Assembly (NCBI RefSeq): GCF_014640315.1
Contig: NZ_BMGS01000017.1
Coordinates: 1-54,110 of the forward strand
Length of the DNA: 54,110 bases
Source: Hymenobacter glacieicola
GTDB taxonomy: Bacteria; Bacteroidota; Bacteroidia; Cytophagales; Hymenobacteraceae
Reading direction: 5' to 3'
The notes beneath the pieces were generated by a model. That model saw only the letters and a program-made list of their open reading frames with translations. It was not told where the DNA came from and did not search any database. The translations under genes and the position numbers were made by a program. Positions 16,134-23,979 of this stretch are shown here, piece by piece. Every line of letters begins with the position of its first letter. Position 1 is the first letter of the stretch.

Positions 16134-19100
16134 TTAGAAGTTCGCGCTTAGCTTCACGCCCACGTTGCGGGTGGTTGGGTAGGTCATGTCCTCGACACCG
16201 GTCTGCAGTTGGTTTTGCTGGAACGAGGTCTGCTCGGGGTCGAAGTGCGGAATACGCGAGAGGGCCAGCAGGTTGCGTCCTACCAGGGCAACGGTCAGCT
16301 GCTGCGTACGCAGCTTTTTGGCCAGCCATGCCGTTTCGGGCACCGAGTAGCCGATGGTCACTTCCCGCAGCTTTACATAGGAGGCATCGTAGGTGCTATT
16401 CTCCTCATTGTTGCGGTCATAATACATCCGGTAGTAGGTTTCGGCCGGAATGGCGAGGGTGTTGGGTTGGTAGTTCGGGTTATTGTCCGTGCCGGTATTC
16501 ACCACGCCGGTGGCCACAATGCCCGCCTCGGGCCGGTCGGCCGTTTCGATCAACTGGCCCGCCACGCCGGCCAGGGCCAGCGTGCGCGACACCAGAATGC
16601 CGCCCTGCCGCCAGTCGAGCAGAAAGCCTGCGTTCCAGTTGCCGACGCTGAACTGGTTTGACAGCCCCACCATAAAGTCGGGGTTGTAGTTGCCCAGCTT
16701 CTTCAGCGTGTTGTCGGCAATGTACTGCCCGTTGCTGCCCACAATGAAGGCGCCCTGCGCGGTGCGCAGGTAGCCCGTTCCCCACATGTCGCCCAGCCGG
16801 TCGCCCTGCCGCACCTGGTACCAGACCGTCTGGTTCACGTTGTCGTAAATGCGGTTGTAGCCCAGCGTCAGGGTTCCGGCCTCTTCGGGCAGAGACACCA
16901 CGGTGGTCCGGTTCCGGCTGAAATTCAGGTTCACGTTCCACCGGAAGCGGTTCGTCAGCATGGGCGTTGCGCTTACCACCGCCTCGATACCCCGCGACCC
17001 CACTTTGCCCCCATTAATGACTCGTTCGCTGTAGCCCGTCGAGATGGCAATGGGCAGCGACAGAATCTGATTGCTGGTGCGGGCATTGTAATAGGTCAGG
17101 TCGAAACCCAGCCGGTCGTTGAGGAAGCGCACATCAGCCCCTACTTCCAGCGAGGTGATTGACTCCGGGTTGAGGTTGGTATTGGCAATGGTGCTCTGGT
17201 CGCTGAACGCAGGTTGCGAAAAAACCGGGTTTCGGGTGGTAAACACCCCCGCGGTCTGATAGGGGCTGGTGTCATTGCCGACGTTGGCGATGCTGGCCCG
17301 CACTTTGGCAAAGGATACGACAGCGGGCAGCCGGAACTGGTTCGACAGCACCCAGCTGGCCGACACCGACGGGTAGAAGAAGGAGGTATTGGCCGTGGAG
17401 GTTGGCGTAGCCAGGGCGCTCGACCAGTCATTGCGCCCGGTGATGTCGACAAACAAGACGTCTTTAAAACCCAGCTTGGCCAGGGCATACAAACTGTTGA
17501 TGCGCTTGCGGCCGCTCTGCTGGTAGACCTCCACCGGCGAGGCGGCGTTGTTGAGCTTGAACACGCCCGGCTGCGCCAGCGTCAGGGCCTGATATTGATC
17601 GAACGAGGCCAGCTGGTCCATGCGGTTGCCCCCGGCCGATACGTCGAGCGACAGCGGACCCAGGCTGCGGGTGTAGTTCAGCAGGAAGTCGGTATTGATT
17701 TCCCGGAAAAAAACGGCGTTCTCGGCGTAAGCGCCGTTTTTGAAGCGGTTGCTGCTGAAGGCCCGCCGAAACTGCCGGTTCTCACCGGAGTAATCCATGC
17801 TACTGCGCACCAGCAGCGTCAGGTTGTTGGCCAGTTCGCCCGTCACGGCCAGATTGCCAATGAGCCGGTCGCGGTTAAACGAGTTGCGATTTTCGTAGAG
17901 CGTAAAATACGGGTTGTCGAAGTAGGTATAGTTGTAGGAATATTGCTGAATACCTTCCAACCCCGGCTGCCAGTACTGCTTCATGGGGTTTACATCGGTC
18001 TGTCGGCCCAGCCAGGCACTCAGGGCGTAGTTGGTGTTTTCCGAACCGTACTTGGTCGCGGGGCGGTTGGCACTGCCGCTGTTGATGTAGTTGAGCGAGG
18101 AGCTGAATTTCAGCCGCCGGGTCGGCTCAAACTGCAGCCGGGCGGCCAGGGTTCTGCGCTTCAGGTTCACCCCCGGAATAATCGACTGGCTGTTAAGGTC
18201 CGTGAAGGAGAGCCGGTAGCTGCCTTTCTCGTAGTCGCCCGAAACAGCCAGGTTGTTGATGGCCGTATGCCCCGTCCGGTAAAAATCGCGCAGGTTGTTG
18301 GGGTGGGCCACAAATGGCGTCGGGGTGATGGGCAGTCCGCTGTACACCTGCGTATCAGCGCCGCGCACCTCCCGGCCGTCGGGCAGGGTCACGGGGCTGT
18401 CGTACTGCGGAATCAGCAGGCCCGCGTCCAGCCTCGGGCCGTAGCTGTAGGAAATGTTGTCGTTGATGCCCCCGCCCAGGCCGTTGCCGTACTTAAACAC
18501 CCCGCTGTTGCCCTGCCCGTAGCTGTTCTGGAAGCGGGGTAGCTGAAACGGCTGCTCGGCGTAGAAGGTGCTGTTGAAGCTCACGCCAATGCCTTTGCCC
18601 GCCGACGAACCGTCCTTGGTCGTAATCAGGATGACCCCATTGGAGGCCCGGGTTCCGTACAGGGCGGCCGCGCTGGGTCCTTTCAGCACCGACACCGATG
18701 CCACGTCGTCGGGGTTGATTTCCCCGGCCCCGTTGCCGAAATCGATTTCCTGAAACCCGTTGGCATCGTCGTTGACCCGGTTGACCACCGTGGCGTTGTT
18801 GATCACTATGCCGTCGACCACGAACAGGGGATTATTGTTGGTGAAGGACGATTCGCCCCGGATGGTGATGCGCGACGACGCCCCCACCCCGGTGGAGCCG
18901 GCCGTGACCATGACGCCCGCCACTTTCCCCGCCAGGTTGTCAAGGAAGTTGGGCGCCTTTACCTCGCTGACCTGCCGGCCCTCTACCTTCTGCACCGCGT
19001 AGCCCAGGCTCTGGGCGTTGCGCTCCAGCCCCAGGGCCGTTACGACAACCTCATTAAGGGCAAGGCCCGCCACCAGTTTAACCGTCAGGGTGGTTTGCCC

Positions 19101-19352
19101 CGTGTACTGGACCTTCTGCGATTGGAAGCCCAGGCTCGAAAAAACAAGGGTGTCGGCTGGCTGGAGATTGGTAAGCGTGAACGCGCCCGTAGCATTCGTG
19201 AGCGTAGCCGCCTGCGTGCGTTTTACCTGCACACTAGCTCCTACAATCGGTTGTGCTAAGGCATTATCTAAAACCAGCCCGGTAAGTTCCTGGGCAGATG
19301 CAGATACAGATAACAAGGAAAGAACGGTAATGCGTAGTAATACTGCTTGCAT
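16134..19352 (-). CDS. SusC/RagA TonB-linked outer membrane transporter
   Basis: The 1072-residue protein has a signal peptide (residues 1-20), a CarboxypepD_reg-like domain (about 22-95, GLVLDNALAQPIVGASVQVK), a TonB plug (about 105-225, with NNPLFVVDGIVINN) and a long barrel ending NVGVKLSANF. It drives energy-dependent import with SusD. The ligand cannot be read, but the pairing with a sodium symporter and a phosphoesterase-fold protein suggests a small solute rather than a polysaccharide. No sigma/anti-sigma or hybrid regulator is next to it, and the upstream region (19353-19398) is short and ends in an IS3 relic. Confidence 0.93.
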   Translation of the reverse strand: MQAVLLRITVLSLLSVSASAQELTGLVLDNALAQPIVGASVQVKRTQAATLTNATGAFTLTNLQPADTLVFSSLGFQSQKVQYTGQTTLTVKLVAGLALNEVVVTALGLERNAQSLGYAVQKVEGRQVSEVKAPNFLDNLAGKVAGVMVTAGSTGVGASSRITIRGESSFTNNNPLFVVDGIVINNATVVNRVNDDANGFQEIDFGNGAGEINPDDVASVSVLKGPSAAALYGTRASNGVILITTKDGSSAGKGIGVSFNSTFYAEQPFQLPRFQNSYGQGNSGVFKYGNGLGGGINDNISYSYGPRLDAGLLIPQYDSPVTLPDGREVRGADTQVYSGLPITPTPFVAHPNNLRDFYRTGHTAINNLAVSGDYEKGSYRLSFTDLNSQSIIPGVNLKRRTLAARLQFEPTRRLKFSSSLNYINSGSANRPATKYGSENTNYALSAWLGRQTDVNPMKQYWQPGLEGIQQYSYNYTYFDNPYFTLYENRNSFNRDRLIGNLAVTGELANNLTLLVRSSMDYSGENRQFRRAFSSNRFKNGAYAENAVFFREINTDFLLNYTRSLGPLSLDVSAGGNRMDQLASFDQYQALTLAQPGVFKLNNAASPVEVYQQSGRKRINSLYALAKLGFKDVLFVDITGRNDWSSALATPTSTANTSFFYPSVSASWVLSNQFRLPAVVSFAKVRASIANVGNDTSPYQTAGVFTTRNPVFSQPAFSDQSTIANTNLNPESITSLEVGADVRFLNDRLGFDLTYYNARTSNQILSLPIAISTGYSERVINGGKVGSRGIEAVVSATPMLTNRFRWNVNLNFSRNRTTVVSLPEEAGTLTLGYNRIYDNVNQTVWYQVRQGDRLGDMWGTGYLRTAQGAFIVGSNGQYIADNTLKKLGNYNPDFMVGLSNQFSVGNWNAGFLLDWRQGGILVSRTLALAGVAGQLIETADRPEAGIVATGVVNTGTDNNPNYQPNTLAIPAETYYRMYYDRNNEENSTYDASYVKLREVTIGYSVPETAWLAKKLRTQQLTVALVGRNLLALSRIPHFDPEQTSFQQNQLQTGVEDMTYPTTRNVGVKLSANF

Positions 19353-19398
19353 TTAGGGGGAGTATGCTAGGGAATAAATTTTGGCAACTTACGGAACC

Positions 19399-19978
19399 TG
19401 AGGGGACAGTGGATGTCCTAGGTGGGTGCAAAGGGGATAAGTGGTCAAGCTACGCCGGCCACAAGGGGACGAGTTTTTTAAGTTGGGTTTCGAAATAGGT
19501 GGGGGCGGGGTAGCCGAGGGCGGAATGCCGGCGTTCGTCGATGTGATGGCTGACTTAAAGCTGGCTTCGGTCAGAACCGGGGAAGCTGCCGCCGTTAAGC
19601 AATTCAGCTGTGAAGCGACTTTAAAACAATTCGGCGGGGGCGTTGTCACAGCCGTTGCCGCGCCGGCTCATGCTTTGCAGTGCACCACGTTGCGTAATCA
19701 AGGCCTTGAATCGGATGGCCGTGTACTGGCTGCCCCAGGTGACGCCCCGGCGTCACTTAGGTCGGAGTACACGAGTGGTTTGCCAGGGGGCCGGCGCATG
19801 GCCAGGGGGCCGGCGCATGGCCTTCGTAGGAAGGGCTCGACTAACCGAACCAAGCTGAAAGGTTAACACATTGGCGTTTTGCTCGTGTTTAGTAGCTGGT
19901 TTAAGCGGTTATCGAGGTGGCTAGTGGGTGCTGCATCAGACACCCGCCCCGGTGGTGGAGCCTAACCAGACCACCTCC
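19399..19978 (-). pseudogene. IS3-family element relic (orfB C-terminus)
   Basis: Read on the minus strand, a broken orfB is visible in pieces: WGSQYTAIRFKALITQRGA, SMSRRGNGCDNAPAE (the catalytic Glu region), AELLNGGSFPVLTEASFK and ERRHSALGYPAPTYFETQ, then TAG at 19450-19452. At least two frameshifts and an in-frame stop separate them. The ends TGAGGGGAC near 19399 and GAGGTGGTCT (complement, near 19978) look like terminal repeats, leaving about 580 bp, so orfA and the first half of orfB have been deleted. It is non-functional. Confidence 0.8.
19782..19819. repeat. 19-bp perfect tandem duplication
   Basis: GCCAGGGGGCCGGCGCATG occurs twice in a row (19782-19800 and 19801-19819). It lies within the IS3 relic and is probably a slippage duplication. 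Confidence 0.9.
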
Positions 19979-20363
19979 TTGGCAATGGGGCCGGCCCGTC
20001 GGCTGAGGCGAGGGCAGTAAAGGGCTGAAATTAGGGTGACTTGTGCTGGCTTAAGCAAGTGGCTACCCGAGCCTTCATTTTATGGATGGCGAGAAACGAC
20101 AAAATGGGCGTCTTTGAGCCCGTTAGGTCAAAAAAATGAAGCGGGAGAAAAACGGCGCAAAAAAATCAACAGGGTTGATGAGTTACCGGGCGTAACAATG
20201 CCGTATTTTCGCACCATGCTTCAACCAAAAAACTTGTTGATGAAGCGCGGAGGCACCCTGCTCGGCAGGGAACCGCGAGTGGGCCGGAAGGTCTTCGCCA
20301 CCATCGGTTTTCCCGATTTTGCCTCCGGCATTTCCGTTGTTCTTTCTGCGTGTTGCCCCGTCA

Positions 20364-20391
20364 CCGTTTCGGATTCCGAAACGGTTTTTTT
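20364..20391 (+). terminator. Rho-independent terminator ahead of pyrB
   Basis: CCGTTTCGG (20364-20372), loop ATT, CCGAAACGG (20376-20384) and seven T (20385-20391) form a textbook terminator on the plus strand. It stands 208 bp before pyrB with no gene upstream on that strand. Confidence 0.85.
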
Positions 20392-20472
20392 ATGTCCGTT
20401 TAGGTTGTCCGCGGCTGCCCCGCCGCCACTTCCTGCCACCCCCGGACGCCAACTTTCCCGCCGCCAATGGCG

Positions 20473-20514
20473 ACGGCGGCTACCAGCGCCTCGGCTTAAG
20501 GCAGTAGCCGCCGT
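20473..20514 (+). repeat. 11-bp hairpin in the pyrB leader
   Basis: ACGGCGGCTAC (20473-20483) pairs with GTAGCCGCCGT (20504-20514) over a 20-nt loop. It lies between the terminator and the pyrB start. Confidence 0.6.
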
Positions 20515-20599
20515 TGGCTTCTCCGGCAGGGGTAGGGGCAGATAAAGACTTCACATTGTCCGTTTTAGCTAGACAACCTCACTTTTCCTCAGCTCCGGT

Positions 20600-21583
20600 A
20601 TGGCACGTAAAGACCTGCTCGACATTGCCTCCCTTCACCGGGAGGAAATTGAGTTTTTGCTCGACCAATCCACGTCCTTTAAAAAATTGTTCACCCACTC
20701 GGTGAAGAAAATCCCGGCCCTGGAGGGTAAGTCCGTGCTCATGCTGTTCTACGAGGCCAGCACCCGGACGCACTCCTCCTTCGAGGTTGCGGCCAAACGC
20801 CTCTCGGCGGAGGTAACGAATTTCGACGTCGCCCACTCCTCCATCACCAAGGGCGAGTCGGTGCGCGAGACAATTGAGACGCTCCAGGCCATGCGCACGG
20901 ACTACATCGTCGTGCGCCACGGTCACCCCGGCCTGCCCGGCATGATTGCCCGTCAAACCACGGCCTCGGTTATCAATGCCGGCGACGGGGCGCACGAGCA
21001 CCCCACCCAGGCCCTGCTGGACGCCTTCACCATCAGGGAGAAGTTCCCCGACCCCCGGGGCAAAAAAGTCCTCATTATCGGCGATATTCTCCACTCCCGC
21101 GTCGCGCGCTCCACCAGCACCCTGCTGCAAAAGCTGGGCGTCGACGTCGCTTACCTGGGCCCGGGCTCCCTGGTGCCCAAGTATGTCCCGGCCACCATCC
21201 CCCGCTTCACCGACTACGAGGCGGCCATGGCCTGGGCGCCCGATGTCGTGTACCTGCTGCGCGTGCAGATGGAGCGCCAGGACGTGCAGTTTTTCCCCAG
21301 CGTCCGCGAATACCACCGGGTCTACGGCATCACCACCGCCCGGCTGGCGGAAATCCGCGACCGGGGCCTCTACATCATGCACCCCGGCCCCGTGAACCGG
21401 GGGGTGGAGCTGTGCGACGCCGTCATGGACTACGAGCGCAGCCTGATTACTAACCAGGTTGAAAATGGCATTTCCATCCGCATGGCCGTGCTCGACTGGC
21501 TTACGCCGGGCGGGGAGTTCCCGCGGCAGGAATCAACGTATGCCGCCTGGCAGCGAGCCAGCTCACCGGTGATTGTGCCCTAA
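20600..21583 (+). CDS. pyrB: Aspartate carbamoyltransferase, catalytic chain
   Basis: PyrB condenses carbamoyl phosphate and aspartate to carbamoyl-aspartate, the committed step of pyrimidine synthesis. The 327-residue chain shows the carbamoyl phosphate site FYEASTRTHSSFE (Ser54-Thr55-Arg56-Thr57), GHP near residue 109, HEHPTQALLD (His134, Gln137), the aspartate-site LLRVQMER and the HPGPVNRG motif. Length is normal for class B/C catalytic chains. No pyrI regulatory chain follows. pyrC starts 96 bp downstream, so the two are probably co-transcribed from the long leader upstream. Confidence 0.96.
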   Translation: MARKDLLDIASLHREEIEFLLDQSTSFKKLFTHSVKKIPALEGKSVLMLFYEASTRTHSSFEVAAKRLSAEVTNFDVAHSSITKGESVRETIETLQAMRTDYIVVRHGHPGLPGMIARQTTASVINAGDGAHEHPTQALLDAFTIREKFPDPRGKKVLIIGDILHSRVARSTSTLLQKLGVDVAYLGPGSLVPKYVPATIPRFTDYEAAMAWAPDVVYLLRVQMERQDVQFFPSVREYHRVYGITTARLAEIRDRGLYIMHPGPVNRGVELCDAVMDYERSLITNQVENGISIRMAVLDWLTPGGEFPRQESTYAAWQRASSPVIVP

Positions 21584-21679
21584 ATGCCGGTCGCGGCGGC
21601 GGAGTCCGCCCGTGTGTTTTCATCTCCAACCGCTAGAATATTTCCCCACTTCTTGCCAGTTTACAGCCCTCCTACATTC

Positions 21680-22957
21680 ATGCTTCTCCTTCAAAACGCC
21701 CGCATTGCCTCCGAAAATTCACCCCTGCTGCTCGAAGGCGATGTCCTCATGGTCGAAGGAAAAATTCAGGAAATCGGCAGCGCCCTGGCCATTCCCGCGG
21801 GCGCCCGCGTTATCGACGCCCGCGGCCGGGTGCTGATGCCGGCCATGTTTGATGCCCACGTCCATTTCCGCGCCCCCGGGTTTGAAAACAAGGAAACCAT
21901 TACGACGGGGAGCGAAGCGGCCATCAACGGCGGCGTGACCGGCGTGGTGATGATGCCCAACACTCGTCCGGCCCTCGACTCGGCCAGCTCGGTCGCTTCC
22001 GTGCTGGAAAACGCCACGCACCGGTCCCGCATTCCGGTGTATACCTCCGGCTGCGTGACCAAGAACCGCGAGGGCAAGCAGCTGGCGGAAATCGAGGGCA
22101 TGCGCGAACTGGGGGTGAAAATGCTCACCGACGACGGGGATACCACCAGCGACCCGGCGGTGCTGCTGCGGGCCATGCAGTACGCTACCGAGTTCGGGAT
22201 GTTTTTCGCCAGCCATTGCGAGGTGCCGGAGCTGGCCGGGCCGCGCGCCCTGAACGAAGGGGTGATGAGCTACCGGCTCGGCATCAAGGGCTCGCCGGCC
22301 TGCGCGGAGGAAATCATCATCGACCGCGACATCCGCCTGGCCCGGGCGGCGGGCGCGCACGTGCACATCCAGCACGTGTCCAGCAAGGAGGGCATGGAAA
22401 CCATCCGCTGGTGGAAATCCCGCGGCGACGTGAAGGTGACAGCGGAAGTGGCCCCGCACCACCTGCTGTTCACCGACGAGCACATCGGCGACTACGACAC
22501 GAACTACAAGATGAACCCGCCGCTGCGGACCCAGGCCGATTGTGACGCCCTGCTCGAGGGGCTCATCGAAGGCGTCTTCGACCTCATTGCCACCGACCAC
22601 GCGCCGCACACGCCCTTTGAAAAAGCCCAGGATTTCATCAGCGCGCCCAACGGCATTACCGGCCTGGATACGGCCCTGGTCTCGCTCTACCACTTCTTTG
22701 TCGAGCCCGGCAAGTTTGGCTGGGACCTGGTGGTGAAGCGCTACTCGGCGGAGCCCCGCCGCCTGATGGGTTTGCCGGTACCCACCATCGAAGTCGGCCA
22801 GGAAGTGAACTGCGTCCTGTTCGATCCCGCAGCGGAAACAACCTTCACGCGGGAATTCATGAAATCCAAATCCCAGAACACGCCCTTTATCGACCAGACG
22901 TTGAAGGGTCGGGTAGACCTGGTGATTCTGGGCGCGGAAATCCTGCTGGAGCGCTGA
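21680..22957 (+). CDS. pyrC: Dihydroorotase
   Basis: PyrC closes carbamoyl-aspartate to dihydroorotate. The 425-residue protein has the metal motif DAHVHFRAPG (His60, His62), the GGVTGVVMMPNTRP loop, SHCE, HIQHVSSKEG and DHAPHT, the pattern of the long, microbial class I/III amidohydrolases. The ATG at 21680 (MLLLQNARIA) was chosen over an in-frame upstream ATG at 21584 because the extra 32 residues are not conserved-looking and would abut pyrB. It is the second gene of a pyrBC unit. Confidence 0.93.
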   Translation: MLLLQNARIASENSPLLLEGDVLMVEGKIQEIGSALAIPAGARVIDARGRVLMPAMFDAHVHFRAPGFENKETITTGSEAAINGGVTGVVMMPNTRPALDSASSVASVLENATHRSRIPVYTSGCVTKNREGKQLAEIEGMRELGVKMLTDDGDTTSDPAVLLRAMQYATEFGMFFASHCEVPELAGPRALNEGVMSYRLGIKGSPACAEEIIIDRDIRLARAAGAHVHIQHVSSKEGMETIRWWKSRGDVKVTAEVAPHHLLFTDEHIGDYDTNYKMNPPLRTQADCDALLEGLIEGVFDLIATDHAPHTPFEKAQDFISAPNGITGLDTALVSLYHFFVEPGKFGWDLVVKRYSAEPRRLMGLPVPTIEVGQEVNCVLFDPAAETTFTREFMKSKSQNTPFIDQTLKGRVDLVILGAEILLER

Positions 22958-22981
22958 TAATTAGGGCCTGACTGAAAAAAG

Positions 22982-23011
22982 AACGTCATGCTGAGCTGGT
23001 CGAAGCATCTC
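22982..23011 (+). repeat. Left arm of inverted repeat around a small gene
   Basis: The arm contains GTCATGCTGAGC and GGTCGAAGCATC. A reverse-complement version lies at 23390-23430. Sequences of the type GTCATGCTGAGCTTGTCGA are a common dispersed repeat in Hymenobacter-like genomes, to my knowledge. Confidence 0.65.
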
Positions 23012-23051
23012 TCCCGCTTCGTTGAGTTGTCTCGCTTGACCCGTCAAAACA

Positions 23052-23390
23052 ATGGATGCGAAGCAGTACAAGCAGCTGAAAGAATGCGGAGACGTTCTGG
23101 ATTTTGCCACTTTGAATGCTACACGCAGAATCTTGGTGCAACGTGACCAAGCGCATCTTGCTGACCATATTACCCGCATTCTGTCAAACGACAAGATTGA
23201 CAAACCCAGCTTGCACAACGCCCCACAGGAACGCTTTTCAGATTTTTATCGGGTCAGCCTAGCCGCTGAAGATATGGCGGCTATTGTCTCAATCCTGTTC
23301 GACTTCGAAGCTGAAGTGATTGATATTGATCCATCAGCAGCTGACTTAACTGACAAATGGAGTAACCTTGATGGGCTAACGAAGTGGTAG
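23052..23390 (+). CDS. Hypothetical protein between inverted repeats
   Basis: The 112-residue product is acidic and mostly helical (QYKQLKECGDVLDFATLNATRR, then SLAAEDMAAIVSILFDFEAEV). No domain is recognised, and there is no signal peptide. Its third-position GC is clearly lower than in pyrC and purE on either side. Inverted copies of a repeat sit 41 bp before its start and directly at its stop. Together these suggest a late insertion as a small cassette between pyrC and purE. Confidence 0.65.
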   Translation: MDAKQYKQLKECGDVLDFATLNATRRILVQRDQAHLADHITRILSNDKIDKPSLHNAPQERFSDFYRVSLAAEDMAAIVSILFDFEAEVIDIDPSAADLTDKWSNLDGLTKW

Positions 23391-23430
23391 CGATGCTTCG
23401 ACAAGCGGACGCCAGATAGAGCATGACAAC
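23390..23430 (-). repeat. Right arm of inverted repeat around a small gene
   Basis: Contains GATGCTTCGACAAGC and GAGCATGACAAC, the reverse complement of the arm at 22982-23011, with about 11 extra bases in the middle. It begins at the last base of the enclosed gene. Confidence 0.65.
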
Positions 23431-23442
23431 AAATATTTTTTG

Positions 23443-23979
23443 ATGAACACCTTTTCCGCCTCCAACACCCCTGATATCCCTAGCGCCGCCCCGGGCACGC
23501 CCCTGATTGGCGTGGTTATGGGCTCAAGCAGCGACTGGGACACCATGCAGCATGCTGTGCAGATTCTCGCTGACTTTGGCGTGGCCCACGAAGCGCGCGT
23601 GGTGTCGGCCCACCGCATGCCCGACGACTTGTTTGCCTACGCCGAACAAGCCGGCCCGCGCGGCTTGCAGGCCATTATTGCCGGCGCGGGCGGGGCCGCT
23701 CACCTGCCGGGCATGCTGGCCGCCAAAACCACGGTGCCTGTGCTGGGAGTGCCGGTGGCTAGTCGCCATTTGCAGGGGGTAGACTCGCTGCACAGCATCG
23801 TGCAAATGCCCAAGGGGGTGCCCGTGGCCACGTTTGCCATTGGCACGGCCGGGGCGGCCAATGCGGCCTTGTTCGCCGTCAGCCTGCTGGCCCTGCACGA
23901 CCCGGGCCTGGCTGCCAAGCTGCAGGCGTTTCGCGCCCAGCAAACCGAAACCGCTCGCGCCATGAGCCTGCCCGTATGA
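23443..23979 (+). CDS. purE: 5-(carboxyamino)imidazole ribonucleotide mutase
   Basis: PurE moves the carboxyl group of N5-CAIR to C4, giving CAIR in purine synthesis. The 178-residue chain has VVMGSSSDWDTMQHA, the VVSAHRMPD loop (catalytic His), IIAGAGGAAHLPGM and LDSL-like VDSLHSIVQMP. The ATG at 23443 was preferred over a TTG at 23440. The stop overlaps the purK start by 4 bp (ATGA), so the two subunits of this step are coupled. Confidence 0.95.
   Translation: MNTFSASNTPDIPSAAPGTPLIGVVMGSSSDWDTMQHAVQILADFGVAHEARVVSAHRMPDDLFAYAEQAGPRGLQAIIAGAGGAAHLPGMLAAKTTVPVLGVPVASRHLQGVDSLHSIVQMPKGVPVATFAIGTAGAANAALFAVSLLALHDPGLAAKLQAFRAQQTETARAMSLPV

Larger units (their letters stand above)
20216..20599 (+). 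promoter_or_regulatory. Candidate attenuator leader of pyrBC
   Basis: About 380 nt with no other plus-strand gene upstream for over 8 kb contain, in order: a hairpin 20218-20246; a nested hairpin with CGCGG/CCGCG outside and CCCTGC/GCAGGG inside (about 20246-20274); ATCGG/CCGAT; a long-range GGAGGCA/TGCCTCC pairing; a T-rich stretch; an intrinsic terminator (20364-20391); and an 11-bp hairpin at 20473-20514. An open frame from ATG 20216 (MLQPKNLLMKRGG) runs through the terminator, as the pyrL leader does in enterobacterial pyrBI. TATTTTCG at 20204-20211 resembles a -7 element. Whether it is an attenuator or a separate small RNA is unknown. Confidence 0.5.

Noticed and set aside
20270..20300. 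GGCCGGAAGG segment as the SRP RNA core
   Set aside because: The flanking bases needed for the 4.5S RNA symmetric loop (AGCAGC after GGAAG) are missing and the wider fold does not match.
20036..20545. 169-codon frame ahead of pyrB as an ordinary gene
   Set aside because: It runs through a strong intrinsic terminator and hairpins and has low-complexity Pro/Arg-rich sequence; only its part from 20216 was kept as a possible leader frame.
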